The notes beneath the pieces are model-generated. The model was not told the DNA's origin and did no database searches. It was given only the letters and a program-made list of their open reading frames with translations. From Parietaria judaica (lineage: Eukaryota > Streptophyta > Magnoliopsida > Rosales > Urticaceae): DNA of 64,000 bases. Positions 35,676 through 47,512 of this stretch are shown piece by piece (the first letter of the stretch is position 1; every line of letters starts with the position of its first letter). Location of the stretch: contig OX940871.1 in assembly GCA_954871525.1 (NCBI GenBank), positions 25,022,586-25,086,585 on the forward strand, in the 5' to 3' direction. Position numbers and translations under genes: made by a program.

Positions 35676-36892
35676 ATCTGTGTAAGTTCTAAAACGAATG
35701 AGAAATATATTTGTGAATCAAAGTTTGAGTTTAATCCAAAAATATTCCATGTTCCTATACTAAGTATATATGCTAAATTTAGCACATCCTTTCAAAGTTT
35801 GTGGGGTAATTTTTTTTTTTTTGTTCTTTCACTTTGTACTGCCTAGTTTTACTTACGATTATTGTTTTCACCGGCAGCATTATATTCCGATGGATTATTG
35901 TTCAATAATAGTGGGATGATTATTTTCCATCCATTGAAATCTGTTAGTTTTATGAACGTGCGTTGATTGGTGTGAATTTGATCTGAAACACAAGGGACGA
36001 CAAACCCGGGAAATGCTTCATTATTGACAATTGCAAGGTTCGATCACGAAGCACGAGTTTCCTGATGTCTTTCCGCGGGAGCAAGCTACCTGACGATCTA
36101 TCTCAACTTTGCGAACCGATATCCAACTTCAAGTCGCTTTTCTACCTGGAGCAGCATTACAGAAAGGATCATACTCTAGCATAATTCCGGCTGAAGTTGG
36201 ATCCGTAGACCGTGCCGAGACGATCTGCTCGACCATGTTAGAGGCGCCAAATTTTCTATTTTGAAGTTGGATCTTAAACATGCTGCCTACCCATCAGATC
36301 CAGATACTCATGAGTAACGAGTGAAAACATTATTCAATACGAGTGAAAACGTTTTTCCACGTGGTCAGAGTTAACAGTGTTACGAGAATGGAGTGGTCAA
36401 TTCCCCAAATGTGACTTTGAGTATTTTTGTCATCACTTTAAAACTTCGAATACACAAAGAGTTTTTTTTTATTATCAAACTTTAGATATTTTCGCCATCA
36501 TTTTGCGTAAGAAAATAATAAGTTAATAACGTACGTAACTTCTCAAAAAGATAAAAACGGCAGGTCATATCAGTGTCTCGTGGATAAATTATTTTAGTTG
36601 TTTGTTGGTTTGTCTATTTAAGAAAATTGTTCCTCAACTTGCTGAGGCAACCAATAAAAAGTTGTTCATCTTTTTCACTTTCCAACGACCAGACAAACGC
36701 TCACCGAGGTCTTCAAGTTAAATATAGTATTCACGCTTCCCTTTTTTTTTTTTTTTGAAAAATAAAAATCCAAATAACAACAAGATGTTTATTTATGTTA
36801 TTTCCTACAGTTTTTAATCTACTTTAATTAAGGAATTCAAGATTCAAATATCAGTAATTGACATTGTTGATGCCGTTTTTTGGATCAAATAT
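35676..36892. other. 3' flank of HRQ1 with a truncated MULE MITE
   Basis: AT-rich. The segment 36340-36504 (CCACGTGGTCAGAGTTAACA, GGAGTGGTCAATTCCCCAAA, TTTCGCCATCAT) is one half of the MITE family complete at 47513-47981, lacking both true ends. Around 36000-36260 there is a coding-like but stop-ridden stretch (CGTGCCGAGACGATCTGCTC) that could be a retroelement relic. No gene seen. Confidence 0.45.
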
Positions 36893-38525
36893 TGTTGAGG
36901 CCCAAGTTGTGTATTTTGGGCCTGGTCCAATGTCGTTGATGACATGGGCCTGTTTCGGGGATGACTGATTTTGTTGTCAATGATTGTTCCCTCTGACCCC
37001 CGTTGACTCCGGGACGATTGCCGCTGACTTCAGAGTGAGGTTTTAACTGACCGATGTGGGGGCCCTGAGCAGGTGTCCTGGCACTAGCCTGGTCAAAGGT
37101 CTCTTTGCCGTTCGGGGTCCTAGGCGACCCGGGTTACACACTACATGTTACCACAGGGCCGGAGGCCGGGGTTACAGGTTCGGGAACCGCTCAGATCGTA
37201 GGTACCAGCGAACGGAGGAGTGCTTTTGACCAGGGAGTGAATCATGGGAGGTTAGACTCTCGACCTGATATGGCTTGTTCTAGTCCGGACAGGAACTGTC
37301 CACGGAGTCACGGTATCTTATTCAGATCCGAGAACTAAGAGACAGAACTTAGGCCGCGCTGATCTTAGAACAAGGGCAGGTGGGGTCATGGACCTTCCCT
37401 GGGATTTTCTCCAAGGGATTCTTCTCAGAACGATCCCTCAGCTGTCCGGATCTTAGTGGAAATTCCCCTAGGTCGGGCCCCTCGTCCTGAATTGTGGGCC
37501 CAGGCTCGTGTCCCCAGGCTATACCCTCAGCCGCGCAATGGACTGGGGAGATAGACTGGGCACCGCGTAGAACTGGGCCTATCAGGCGGACCAAGGACCA
37601 AGTAGGAATTTCACCAGGGCTTCCGCTTTTCGTAAATCTCTCACTTTTTGGGACCTGGAAAAAGGGAACACCCGAGGTCAAGGGAAACAGGGGGGGTACC
37701 CCCTGATTCACCTCCGACGCTCAACATTAGAACGGTATTTGAGGGGAGGCGAGTATATCGGGGGTTGAGAGAGAGAGAGAGAGAACTCGAGTCGAGTGAG
37801 TTCGAATGAGCTACTGTTTAACTGAACTGAGCTTCTATTTATAATAGGATACAGGGGTCCAGGTGCAATAAAATATTGTTCTGGGGCCCCCGGGTAATAT
37901 TATATATGCAGATTTGTCCCCGGGAAAAGAGGAACTCATCGCCACCGTCGGATCGCCGATCGGACGGCTCACGCGCAGCACAAGTGGCTGGCGCGCATTG
38001 GGAGGGCTGATCGCAGCCGTCCATGTTGCGATCAGCGAGAGGCCGCCCACAAGTGGGCCTGGCGAGTGGGTGATGAGCAAGTGGCAGGGGTAAAGTGGTA
38101 ATCTCCCTGCCACATGTCATCATCGGGGGATCTGCCCCACAAGTGGGGCTGGTGGGCTTCGGGTGGACCCGCGGACTGGGGCAGCGCTGAGATCGCGCCA
38201 CATGGCGCGATCCTGGAGGCTGGTGCCTCTGTGGATCCCACCAAATGTGCTTCGAAGCTTTTTTCGCTCCCGGGTGTGTCCTGTGTCCGTTTTTCGCAAA
38301 TTTTATGTCGTTTTTGGGTGTTTTCATATTTTTACGAACATAGGGACACTTTGTTTTTCGAAAACGGGCCTCCAGAGAGAGTTTTGGGTTTGAAATTGAT
38401 TTATTTAATTCATAACCTTATTTAAAGATTAATTGAATTAATAAATTAATTAGCGGAAATTAATACGATAATTTCTGCTTAATTAATTTGTTTACGAAAA
38501 TCAATCCCCTTTTTTACCCATAACA
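36893..38525. mobile_element. GC-rich LTR-like block (possible solo LTR)
   Basis: About 1.6 kb of markedly GC-rich DNA in an AT-rich setting, starting TGTTGAGGCCCAAG and ending ACCCATAACA. It contains a GA tract (37769-37784), a TATA-like CTATTTATAATAGG (about 37832) and palindromes such as GATCGCGCCACATGGCGCGA (38191). TG...CA ends and a promoter-like centre suit an LTR, but the 5-bp flanks differ (AATAT and GACGT), so the limits are uncertain. Open frames of 90-160 codons here have no recognisable domain and are not called. Confidence 0.4.
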
Positions 38526-38987
38526 GACGTCAACACTCTAAAACTTTAATTTTTTCAACCTTGCCTTTTCAACTTTTCAAAGACTACACATTCCTTTCTA
38601 TCATTCACAAATGATAAAAAAATTTGGCGCCTTCGAAAATATCTTATTCAATTATCATATAATTTTGATATATTAATAATTGCATCACAAAACTTATCAT
38701 CTTATCGAGGTTAACTATCAAGTATTAATTTGTTACAGAAAATTTATCATCTTATTAATTTATTAAATATCAAATACTGAGACTGGAAAAAGCACAATTT
38801 ATTGATTTTGTTAACCTATCAGGTAAAAAGGTATTAACTTAATGAAGGTCTATTATATTTACCAAAGTCTATCTCTCGACGAATAAATGATGGAAACTGC
38901 ATAAATTCGAGAAAATATTAAAATTAACCAATATATCATATAATAAGTATGATGTACACATGTCAAAGATTATTAATCTGATTCTAT
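38526..38987. other. AT-rich spacer, nothing recognised
   Basis: No coding region, no repeat with defined ends. Confidence 0.6.
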
Positions 38988-39164
38988 TAGAGGGAAACGG
39001 GCCACTTACCCGGATTTTTTTTTCTCAACCCGAACCTAGATTCCGGGTTGTGAAAAAATGAAAACCCAAATTCGGATTTTAAATGTTTAAATTCGGATTT
39101 ATGAATGCGGGTTTAAACCTGGATTTAGGATCAAAACCCGAATTTAATACCCGGATCTAGATAA

Positions 39165-39203
<39 letters not shown>

Positions 39204-39540
39204 CTTTTTATGCTAAATCTTTTACTAAAATGCATGTATTAAGTTACAAAATACAAATATTAGCTTGAGAAGATTAAACTATATAAATAAGAGAAAAGTT
39301 TATTAAATAAAAGAGAGAAAAATACCAAAAAAAAAATATTGAAAAACGAGTTTGAGTAACCTATAATCTAGGTTTCGGGTTTTTAACCCCTAAGCATGGA
39401 ACCAATTTTAATGTGGATGCGGCTTTTAATAAACTAATTCTGGTTAAATATGATTATTATTTTTTTGTTTTTTTGTTTTGTTTTTTCCTATCGAGACATG
39501 GTTTAAAATCCACATTTTCCATTTTTTTATTTCAACCCTA
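38988..39540. mobile_element. hAT-like non-autonomous element with CCCGGAT subterminal repeats, 553 bp
   Basis: Left end TAGAGGGAAACGGGCC, right end (inverse) TAGGGTTGAAATAAAAAAAT. Flanks GATTCTAT (38980-38987) and GATTATAT (39541-39548) match 7 of 8. Near the left end there are many motifs such as TTACCCGGAT, AAACCCAAATTCGGATTT and AATACCCGGATC. An (AAT)n tract lies at 39166-39199. No coding capacity. Confidence 0.7.
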
Positions 39541-40387
39541 GATTATATCATGTGCAGGGAAATTTGATGGTTTCTATATAAATAAATAAAAAACCAAATT
39601 TTGTTTTACTTTTATATATTTGTAGTGAAACTGGGGGTGCAAAAAAAAAAAATCCAGAAATAGAGTTTTAAACCGCATCTGGATCGAAACTGCTTTTAAA
39701 AAACCCGCAATCGTATTAGATCGGATAAAACAAAATCGGTTTATTCAAAACCGCATCAAGATTAGAATTAGTTGGGTGTTCCAAAATTAAAAATCTCGGA
39801 ACCCTCTTTTTAATTTATTTTTAACTTTTAAATATATATTTCTTTTCTTAATGAATTTTTCTTATCTTGATGTCCTTTAATATTCTTATGCTATTTTTTA
39901 GATTTTTATAACTTAATACATATATTTTAGTAAAAGATTTAACATCAAAACTATTTTTCTATCAAAAATATGATTTTTCCATTTTAATACTTAATCCAGA
40001 TTCAGTTTTTGATATTAGATTCGGATTTAAACCCGCATCCGAAAATCCGGGTTTAAAAGTATTAAATTCGGATATCCAGCCCGCTTGAAGCCTTACGTGA
40101 AACAACTTGATATTATTAATCATGAAAATATAGTTAAAATATAAACTTTGAAAAACAAAGTACACTTTTCACTTGTTGGAATATTTTTAAGCATATTAAG
40201 GCGGATTAACGAAAAATTGAATAACTTCGTCAAAAAAAAAAAAAACTAAAAAATTGAATAAAACAAAATACAATTATTATTGATATACAAACGACGACGT
40301 GAATAAGATTTAATGAAGTACATCACTTAGGATATTAGAGGTCTTGAGTTCAAATCACCATGAAGGTAGGAGTAAAATTCAAAGATC

Positions 40388-40445
<58 letters not shown>

Positions 40446-41417
40446 AAATTGAATAAGATTTAATGAACGATAATATACATGTTTAAAATATTACATCATG
40501 TTGTGTCACTTTAGTCAAATTTTTTTAATGCTAAAAAGACATAGCTCATAGATGAGTTGTGCCGCCCCAATGCTTTACATGGACCTCGCCCGCGCACATC
40601 GAGTTAAAAAAAAGAGTCTATTTTGATTTTAAAAAAAAAATCGAATGCCCAAACCAAACCAAACCGATCCAATAAAAATCGGACTAAACTGGTTTGGGCC
40701 CCGGGCCTGAATATATAAATTTAATTTTACAAAAAATAATAGGAATCAAACAAACATACACTAAACAAATTCTCTACGTATTTGAATCAAATAACAACTA
40801 AAATCAACCAAACAAGAAACCCCAAATGAAATTTATAAAACTACTTTAAATTATATAAACTGTTTTAATTTACATAAGATTTATTATTCATTTTCGAACA
40901 TGTTTAAATAAATTCAAACATAATTATATAAGAATTAATTATTACTAACTAAATTCAAATGAAAAATAAGACTTGTGAGTGAGATTTGAAAATGAAAGAT
41001 TGAACGGTCATTGAAAGAGAATAAAATTGAGGATGATCATAAACATAAAAAAGACTAATGATTGTACTACTTAAGTAAAAATTGAGAAAATAATATATAT
41101 ATAGATATTAATTATTTCGACCGGGTTGAGGACCCGACATGAACCGAAGGTATTGGCCCGAACCTGACCCTAAAGAATAGTCGGAGTTCGGCCCGATCTG
41201 ACCCAATTTTAAACGGGTTGGATTGGGCGAGTAAGAATGAGATCGGGTCTTTAACGGATTGTTTGGGTCATTGTGTTGGAAAAAAGAAGTGCTCACCCTT
41301 AGCTGAAATGGTTAAGTATTGGACTTTTCTATCCCTGAGGTGAAAGGCTTAAGTAAAAAAAGAAATTAAAAACCTTTATCAACATAGCAAAAAGTTCTTT
41401 TTTATTTATTTTTTATT
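39541..41417. other. Intergenic DNA with degraded transposon pieces and a SINE
   Basis: Sequences at 39632-40085 (GGGGGTGCAAAAAAA at the left, then ACCGCATCTGGATCG and CCCGCATCCGAAAATCCGGG) belong to the CCGG-rich hAT-like group, but no right end is recognisable. A further such segment lies at 41115-41290 (ACCGGGTTGAGGACCC). At 41300-41355, TAGCTGAAATGGTTAAG is A-box-like and may mark another SINE. The clear SINE at 40318-40449 is listed separately. Confidence 0.4.
40318..40449 (+). mobile_element. Truncated tRNA-type SINE with (TA)n tail, 18-bp TSD
   Basis: The body has CACTTAGGATATTAGAGGTC and the B-box-like GAGTTCAAATC, then AAAGATCCTC and a (TA)n tail (40389-40442). TGAATAAGATTTAATGAA occurs directly on both sides (40300-40317 and 40450-40467), an exact 18-bp TSD. 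No convincing A box is seen, so the 5' end is probably truncated. Confidence 0.8.
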
Positions 41418-41479
41418 TTTAAGAAAGACGAGCCTCACTAAATCGAGTCCACCTAACAAGTGCGACTCGGGCGGGAAGA

Positions 41480-41800
41480 GTACTATAACTCATGTTACTA
41501 GACGTGAAACTAACGAGGTCGCGACGGGTTGCGACAAAATCGCCGGAAATAGCGAACCCTGGCGTCGCGACAGGCCGTGGTTCCGAGCGTCGCGACGTTG
41601 AGCGAGCGAGAGAGAGAGACACAGACCGACTGACTGTGAGAGAGAGGGGGGGGGGGAGGGGGGGGGGGGGGGGAGAGGGACTCGTCGCCACGGCTCGAAC
41701 TCATCGCGAATCATCACGATCTCCACCCTTCCCGTCGCGACTATCGCGAAGTCCCGTCGCGAGGCGTCGCGACGCCCTCGTCCGCGTCGGCAGTTTCAGC
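41480..41800. other. GC-rich island dense in TCGCGA/GTCGCGAC with a poly-G run
   Basis: GTCGCGAC-type palindromes recur at least eight times (for example near 41518, 41565, 41583, 41742, 41758 and 41766). They surround a GA tract (41608-41645) and a 29-base nearly pure G run (41646-41674). Related GTCGCGATT motifs make up the right side of the hAT element at 59120-59235, so this may be the interior of a related element. No TIR or TSD found. Open frames here are low-complexity artefacts. Confidence 0.55.
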
Positions 41801-42179
41801 TCTACATGTTACCATTGGAAATAACTAAGCGAGCTTCCTAGAAAAGGATCATGATTCCCATATTACAGCTTTACTCATTTAAAAATAATATGTCAACACT
41901 TGGAATGATAAAATTCAAGCAAACACAATTTCTTCTTGCCATAATGGCGACTTTCGTTAGATCATGTGTGATTTCATTACAGCCTCTTGGGTTAAAACAA
42001 AATTGGAGACTCGGCCAGAGAAGCTAAACGATGACAATCAAAGATAATATAGCCAAATTGAAAAGAGGATTGGACTTATTGTTTAGAACTTTAATCATTC
42101 CTAAGCAATCTGATTTAATGCGAATATAATCCCTCATCATAGGCCTATCTGACCCCCGGTGAATAGTTGAAGACTCCGT
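41801..42179. other. Spacer, nothing recognised
   Basis: AT-rich DNA between the GC-rich island and the LINE remnant. Part of it may be the 3' untranslated region of that LINE, which reads on the minus strand. Confidence 0.4.
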
Positions 42180-43880
42180 AAGTTCAAGGGACTACACATG
42201 GATTTTGGTAATTACAAGCCACTAGATCAATGCCATAACTCTCCCCACACTCATTGATTGCGGCATCAACAGAGATATTAACATAGTCCTCCTCGGGAGG
42301 TTTCCCTGCTCGAGCGGATGTCTTGTTACACGAATTTGGAGTCTCAGTATTTTGGGTCTCCTTAAACTCCGAGAGGTAACTTAAAGCACCCTTAACAATA
42401 TCTTGTTGATTCCTTGATTTGCTTTCATTCAAAAACATTATTTCTATTAGTCCAGATTTTACACATAATGATAGAAGATAGTGCAGACTCACGCATGTTT
42501 AGAGAGGCGAATGCCGAAGAAACGAGACAACGGTGAAGAGAGCACAATATCCCCATCCTCACTCTTACCGAACTGTCAGTTAGAACTTGCATCAATGATG
42601 GAGCGACGCCAGAAGCAAATTCACCAAACATGGGAAGCAAACGAAGCCATCTCTGCCGAGACGGCATCCACACTCGGTCTCTGATAAAGGCGAACTACTC
42701 TTTTTTTGATGCCCAACAAAAGTTGGGAGGCCAAGATATCGTTGATGACACTCGGTTTTTAGGACCCAAGGGTAATAGGCAATCCGAGATCTTCTGGCTT
42801 CCTCCACGTTTTCTCCTAAACACACATTAGACTAAATGTGATTTACATCTATCCTAGGGCCTTTTCATGTATTCTCATGCGGTCTCTGATGGTTTCAACT
42901 TCATCCTCAATCGCAGAGAAGAAGATAAGGATGTCATCTGCAAAGAATAGATGAGAAATATATTACCTATCTCTGCCAAACCTAAGATCGTTAAGGATGT
43001 CACGCTCATGAAGAAGCAATAAGTTCTTTAACAGAAACAGGATAGAAAAAGGCACAAAAGGTCCCTTTTTAAGGAGACTTTTGTTAAGAGTAACCCGATC
43101 ACGAACCGACCCTTTGATGTTGAATACAAAGGTTAACCCACTCATTCACTTAACCTACACGTATCATGATTGCTCGAAGAAATGGCCATTTCGCTCTATC
43201 ATACGCCTTCGCCACATCCAGCGTAAGAGCCGCACAATCCCCATCTCCAATTCGATCGCGCCGCAGTATGCGAACCCCTTCAAACGCAATCATCACATTA
43301 TCAAAAAATTTAGTGTCCACACACAAAATCACCCTAGTTCTCAGAGATCGACGAAGACATAGTCATTTTCAAACGGTCCGTGAAACACCTCGACACGATC
43401 TTGTATATTACATTAGAGAGGCTAATCGGGAAAAATCACTTACCATTTTCACTTTCAGGATCTGGGGGATAAGAGCGATGACTTTATTACTAAATTCCTC
43501 AACATATCTTCCATCATCATGAACCTCCAAACAAACTTTTGTCATTATTTTGCCAATAACGTTTCAAAACATCTTGTAGAATAGGGATCGAAAACCATCC
43601 GGGCCTGTGAAGAAAGTTGTTTATCTCTTCGGAGATTTTAGGGAAGATTCCGGCAATACATGCCTCAATGTCTTCATCAGAAGGTATACCAGAGGTGAAA
43701 ATGCCTCGAAAAGAATCTGCAACACGTTAGCAACTCCATCATCTCCACTATACCGCTTGTCGATGTCTTTTCGCACTTTTCATTTTACGGATATATCGCT
43801 TGTCGATTGGTATCTCATAGGTAAATCGATGGATATGCCAGTGGATATATCGTTTCGCATATCCTTGAAAAACGATTTTC
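42180..43880 (-). pseudogene. LINE (non-LTR retrotransposon) ORF2 remnant, reverse transcriptase to RNase H
   Basis: Read on the minus strand, short frames follow the usual order of a plant L1-type ORF2. Near 43600 is a GPDGF motif, then VYKIVSRCFTDRLK; at 43150-43332 is ALTLDVAKAYDRAKWPFLRA, the finger/palm region; at 42700-42825 is QRYLGLPTFVGHQKK, typical of the region after the RT. A zinc-knuckle/RNase H part with NISVDAAINECGESYG follows at 42184-42300. Frames are broken by many stops and shifts, so the copy is dead. The YADD-type catalytic segment falls in a poorly preserved stretch. The complete hAT element at 43926 lies just upstream on this strand. Confidence 0.8.
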
Positions 43881-43925
43881 GATGAACATGCCGATGGATA
43901 TTCGAGAAATTTAATACCTTGTGAC

Positions 43926-46900
43926 CAGGCCCGGTTTTGTGGGTATGTGGACTAGGCCCATGCCTAAGGCCTTACATTTGAGTGCAAAAATTACACTAAG
44001 CTTGGGGCCTCCAAACTTGTGATAAAAGGCCCAAAAAAATGAACTTTAAACCTAAATAATTATAATGAATCATCTCTTTCCATTATTGCCATACACCAGT
44101 TACGAAGCACAACGGAAGCGCAAGTGAGCCAAGGTAAAATCACTATCCATTATAATTTGTCTTTATATTGTAATATAATAATAATATTATTTTGTTGTTG
44201 GCTTATTTCTTTTGGTTCGGTGAGTTGTGAGTGTTTTTAAATCATAAACAATTTTGTCACATTTGAATTTGGCCACATTCTTTAATTTCTTGTATCTTAC
44301 TGGAGTTCGATTGATTAATAAAGGATACAAGGTTTAATGTGAAGTATTTTAGTTCGATTATTAGTTATTGAAATATCTAATTTCTTGTTTATTTATTCAA
44401 ATAAATTAGAAAGAGATTAACTAATATGTTTATTTATGAATTTATGTTTTTAGGATCAAATTCAATGAGTTCATTTAGGAAATTCAAGTCGGGTGCCACA
44501 AAGAGAAAAGAAAAAACGAGAAAAGAGGCTTTAGAGGAATCTAAAGTTGGGTCCATTAATAAGTATTTTCAAAGAAGTGTTAATATTGATGAAAGAGGAG
44601 ATCCAACTAGAAGTGAAGACGAAGAAATCAGTGAAACAACAAATGTGAACGAGGATAAGAATAATGAAGAGAAGAAGAATGATAATGAGAGTGAAGATAG
44701 TGGTTATTGTTTTGAGAAGGATGATCCGGCGAATTGGAAACCATTGAATCAAAATCTAATTGATTTTCTAGTTGAAAGAGGTCCTAGAAGAGATAATGAA
44801 GTAACCTTTCCTCGAGATTCGTCTAATAGATGTTTTTCTTCAACTCATTATTGGCGAGCTTTACCGAATGGGGAGAAGAAAGATAGAAAATGGTTGGTAT
44901 ACTCTGCTTCACTCGATAAGTTATTTTGCTTTTGTTGTAAGTTGTTTGCCCAGAAGAATCCTGGAGTTCAGTTAATTGATGGAGGTTTAAATGATTGGCA
45001 CAATGTTTCTATGCGGCTCGGCGATCACGAAAGAAATAAGGTACACATCGACGCTATGGCTAATTGGATAGATTTGGAAAAAAGATTGAAAGGAGTTTCA
45101 ACAATTGACTCAAAGTTTCAAGAACAAATTAATCAAGAGAAGGAACATTGGAAGCAAGTTCTACAAAGGATTCTTGGTCTTGTAAAAAGGCTTGGAAGAA
45201 ATAATTTGGCATTTCGTGAAGATAATGAAAGATTGTATGAGGAAAGCAATGGGATATTTTTGCAAATGATAGAATTTCTTGCAGAATTTGACCCGACTAT
45301 GCAAGAACATGTTCGTCGTATTATGAAACGTGAAACTCAATATCATTATTTGAGTCACAAGATTCAAAATGAAATGATTGATATGATGGCATGTGAGGTG
45401 AAAAAATCGATTATTTCTAAGTATTAAAGAAGCTAAGTATTTTTCAGTTATACTTGATTGTACACCCGATGTTAGTAATGAAGAGCAAATGTCGCTTGTG
45501 GTGAGATGTGTGAATACTTCTAAGAGTCCAATCATGATTGAAGAATTTTTTTTGGGGTTTATAAAGGTATTTAACACTTCGGGGTTAGGACTCTATAGTG
45601 AACTTCTTGGGGTATTGAAGGCTCTTGATCTTGATGTAGACAACATAAGAGGACAAGGATATGATAATAGAGCTAACATGAAAGGAAAAAACAAAGGCGT
45701 GCAAAGTCGGTTGCTTGAAAGGAATCCCAGAGCATTATATTCGCCATGTGCTTGTCATTCTCTAAATCTTGTACTTTGTGATATGGCTAATTGTTGTAAC
45801 AAGGCAGTATCATTTTTCGGCGTCTTACAACGGATTTACACATTGTTCTCTGCTTCTACAAAAAGGTGGAAAGTATTTAAAGATCATGTGGAATGGCTCA
45901 CTGTCAAGCCATTGTCAGACACACGTTGGGAAAGTCGTATTGAAAGCGTCAAAGCCGTAAGATACCAAGCTCCAAAAATAAAAGATGCTTTAATGTATTT
46001 GACAAATGATAATGAAGACGTCAAGACAAGAAGTGAAGCAGAAACGTTAGCCGTGTACAATATGAAGAATTATGAGTTCTTGTTGGGATTAGTAATTTGG
46101 TATGATTTGCTATTTGTTGTCAACAACGTGAGCAAACTTCTTCAGACTAAAGACATGCAAATTGATGTTGCCATCAGAGAATTAGAGAATCTGCTTGTCT
46201 ATCTTAAAGAGTACAGGGAAACGGGATTTGAAAAGGCGAAGGTGGAAGCTTTAGAGATAGCGAATGAGATGGAAGTAGATCCCGTGTTCATGGAAAAACG
46301 AAAAATCCAACGAAGAAAACAGTTTGATGACAGTGCTAGTGAAGATGTCTCACGACGTGGTGAAGAAATCTTCAATGATACCTATTTTGTGTACATTGTG
46401 GATCAAGCTATTTCTTCATTCACTACCAGGTTAGAAATATCTCGTTTAATATTCTCACATTTAGTTATATCTAATTTAATATCTCAGTCAATTAATGTTT
46501 CTCCTCTTGATGTTATATTGATGATATATGTATATTTTTCAATCAGGTTTGAACAATTTCAAAATTTTGAGAAACAGTTTGGACTTTTACTTGATTTGAA
46601 GAAACTTAAAGCAGCGGACAGAGATATTTTGAAGAGCTTTTGCGCTAATATTACGACATCAATGGAATACAATCAGATTTCAGATCTCGACAAGAATGAT
46701 CTCTTCAAGGAATTAGAAATACTGAGTCAAAATGTTCCAAAAGATACGAAGACAGCAATTGATGTTTTGAATTGCATTAAAGAAGTGGATTGTTGTTATC
46801 CAAATGCATGGATTGCTTATAGGATTATGCTAACTATTTCAGTCACTGTTGCTCGTGCGGAGAGGAGTTTCTCAAAGTTGAAATTGATCAAGACTTATGT

Positions 46901-47210
46901 TCGATCAAGTATGTCTCAAGACAGGTTGTCTGGTTTAGCTACATTATCTATTGAAAAAGATTTGGTCGAGAAACTTGATTATGCAGATTTGATTGGTACT
47001 TTTGCATCAAAAAACGCTAGACGTGTCATATTTAAATGAGTATGTAATGATATTTTTATTATATTTCATTTAGTAATCTCAATCGAGTCACTAATCGTTT
47101 TGTATATTTTTTGGAATTAAAATATGCATTGAAATTTAATTTCTCGATTTTAATAAGGGTCTCAAAATTATTTTTCGCCTAGGACCTGGTCAGACACAGG
47201 GCCGGCCCTG
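43926..47210 (+). mobile_element. Complete hAT transposon, 3285 bp, perfect 8-bp TSD
   Basis: Left end CAGGCCCGGTTTTGTGGG; right end ends CAGGGCCGGCCCTG, itself a 14-bp palindrome. The 8-mer CTTGTGAC lies directly on both sides (43918-43925, 47211-47218) with no mismatch. The TIR start CAGGSCCGG and the 8-bp TSD are hAT hallmarks. Inside lies one transposase gene (44465-47039, +), damaged by one extra base. Ends and TSD are undamaged, so the insertion is fairly recent, and the element could still be moved by a related transposase. Confidence 0.96.
44465..47039 (+). pseudogene. hAT transposase (TTF-type zinc finger, hAT C-terminal dimerisation), one frameshift
   Basis: Two frames together form one hAT transposase of the zinc-finger MYM/TTF type. 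The first (start MSSFRKFKSG, 44465, after an acceptor-like TTTTTAG) has a TTF-type block with HYWRALPNGEKKDRKWLVYS and FCFCCKLFAQ, then a DUF4371-like region. The second (from about 45423) has [13 protein letters not shown] with the first catalytic Asp, then [21 protein letters not shown], and the dimerisation block [20 protein letters not shown] near the end. The break is a single extra T at about 45422, which creates TAT-TAA. A 117-bp stretch (46430-46546) has GT and AG ends and no stop; removing it joins TTR to FEQ as in relatives, so it is probably an intron. Otherwise the frame is intact. Confidence 0.93.
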
Positions 47211-47218
47211 CTTGTGAC

Positions 47219-47503
47219 CTAAAGTAGAATGAGATTCCACCGAAGGAGAATGGGGTTTAGTCATGACAATAATATGAACTTTATTGGAATCCCAAACAAT
47301 TAGTGTCACTACTAAAGTCTGACTATACAATCCAATATTTGATAATTTTATTCATTATAAGTTGAACTTATAGAGACCTGCAATTTTGAAACCAATGCCA
47401 TATATTATATATACACACAATGAATTTCGAGTATATATTAAAGTCACAAAAAGACATTCATCGGTTTGGAACTAGTAATGAAAAATAAATTAAAAAAGAC
47501 CGG
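47219..47503. other. Spacer between the hAT element and a MITE, nothing recognised
   Basis: AT-rich. It may be the continuation of whatever sequence the hAT element entered. Confidence 0.5.
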
Positions 47504-47512
47504 TTTATTTTA

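Noticed and set aside
37105..38425. Several 70-160-codon frames as genes
   Set aside because: The GC-rich block has few stops in all frames, the frames overlap on both strands, and no domain is recognisable.
36888..38530. Firm solo-LTR call
   Set aside because: The flanking 5-mers do not match and no internal retroelement domain is present, so it was kept as LTR-like with low confidence.
41419..41824. Proline/serine/glycine-rich frames in the GC-rich island
   Set aside because: They are low-complexity products of GA and G runs and palindromes, on both strands.
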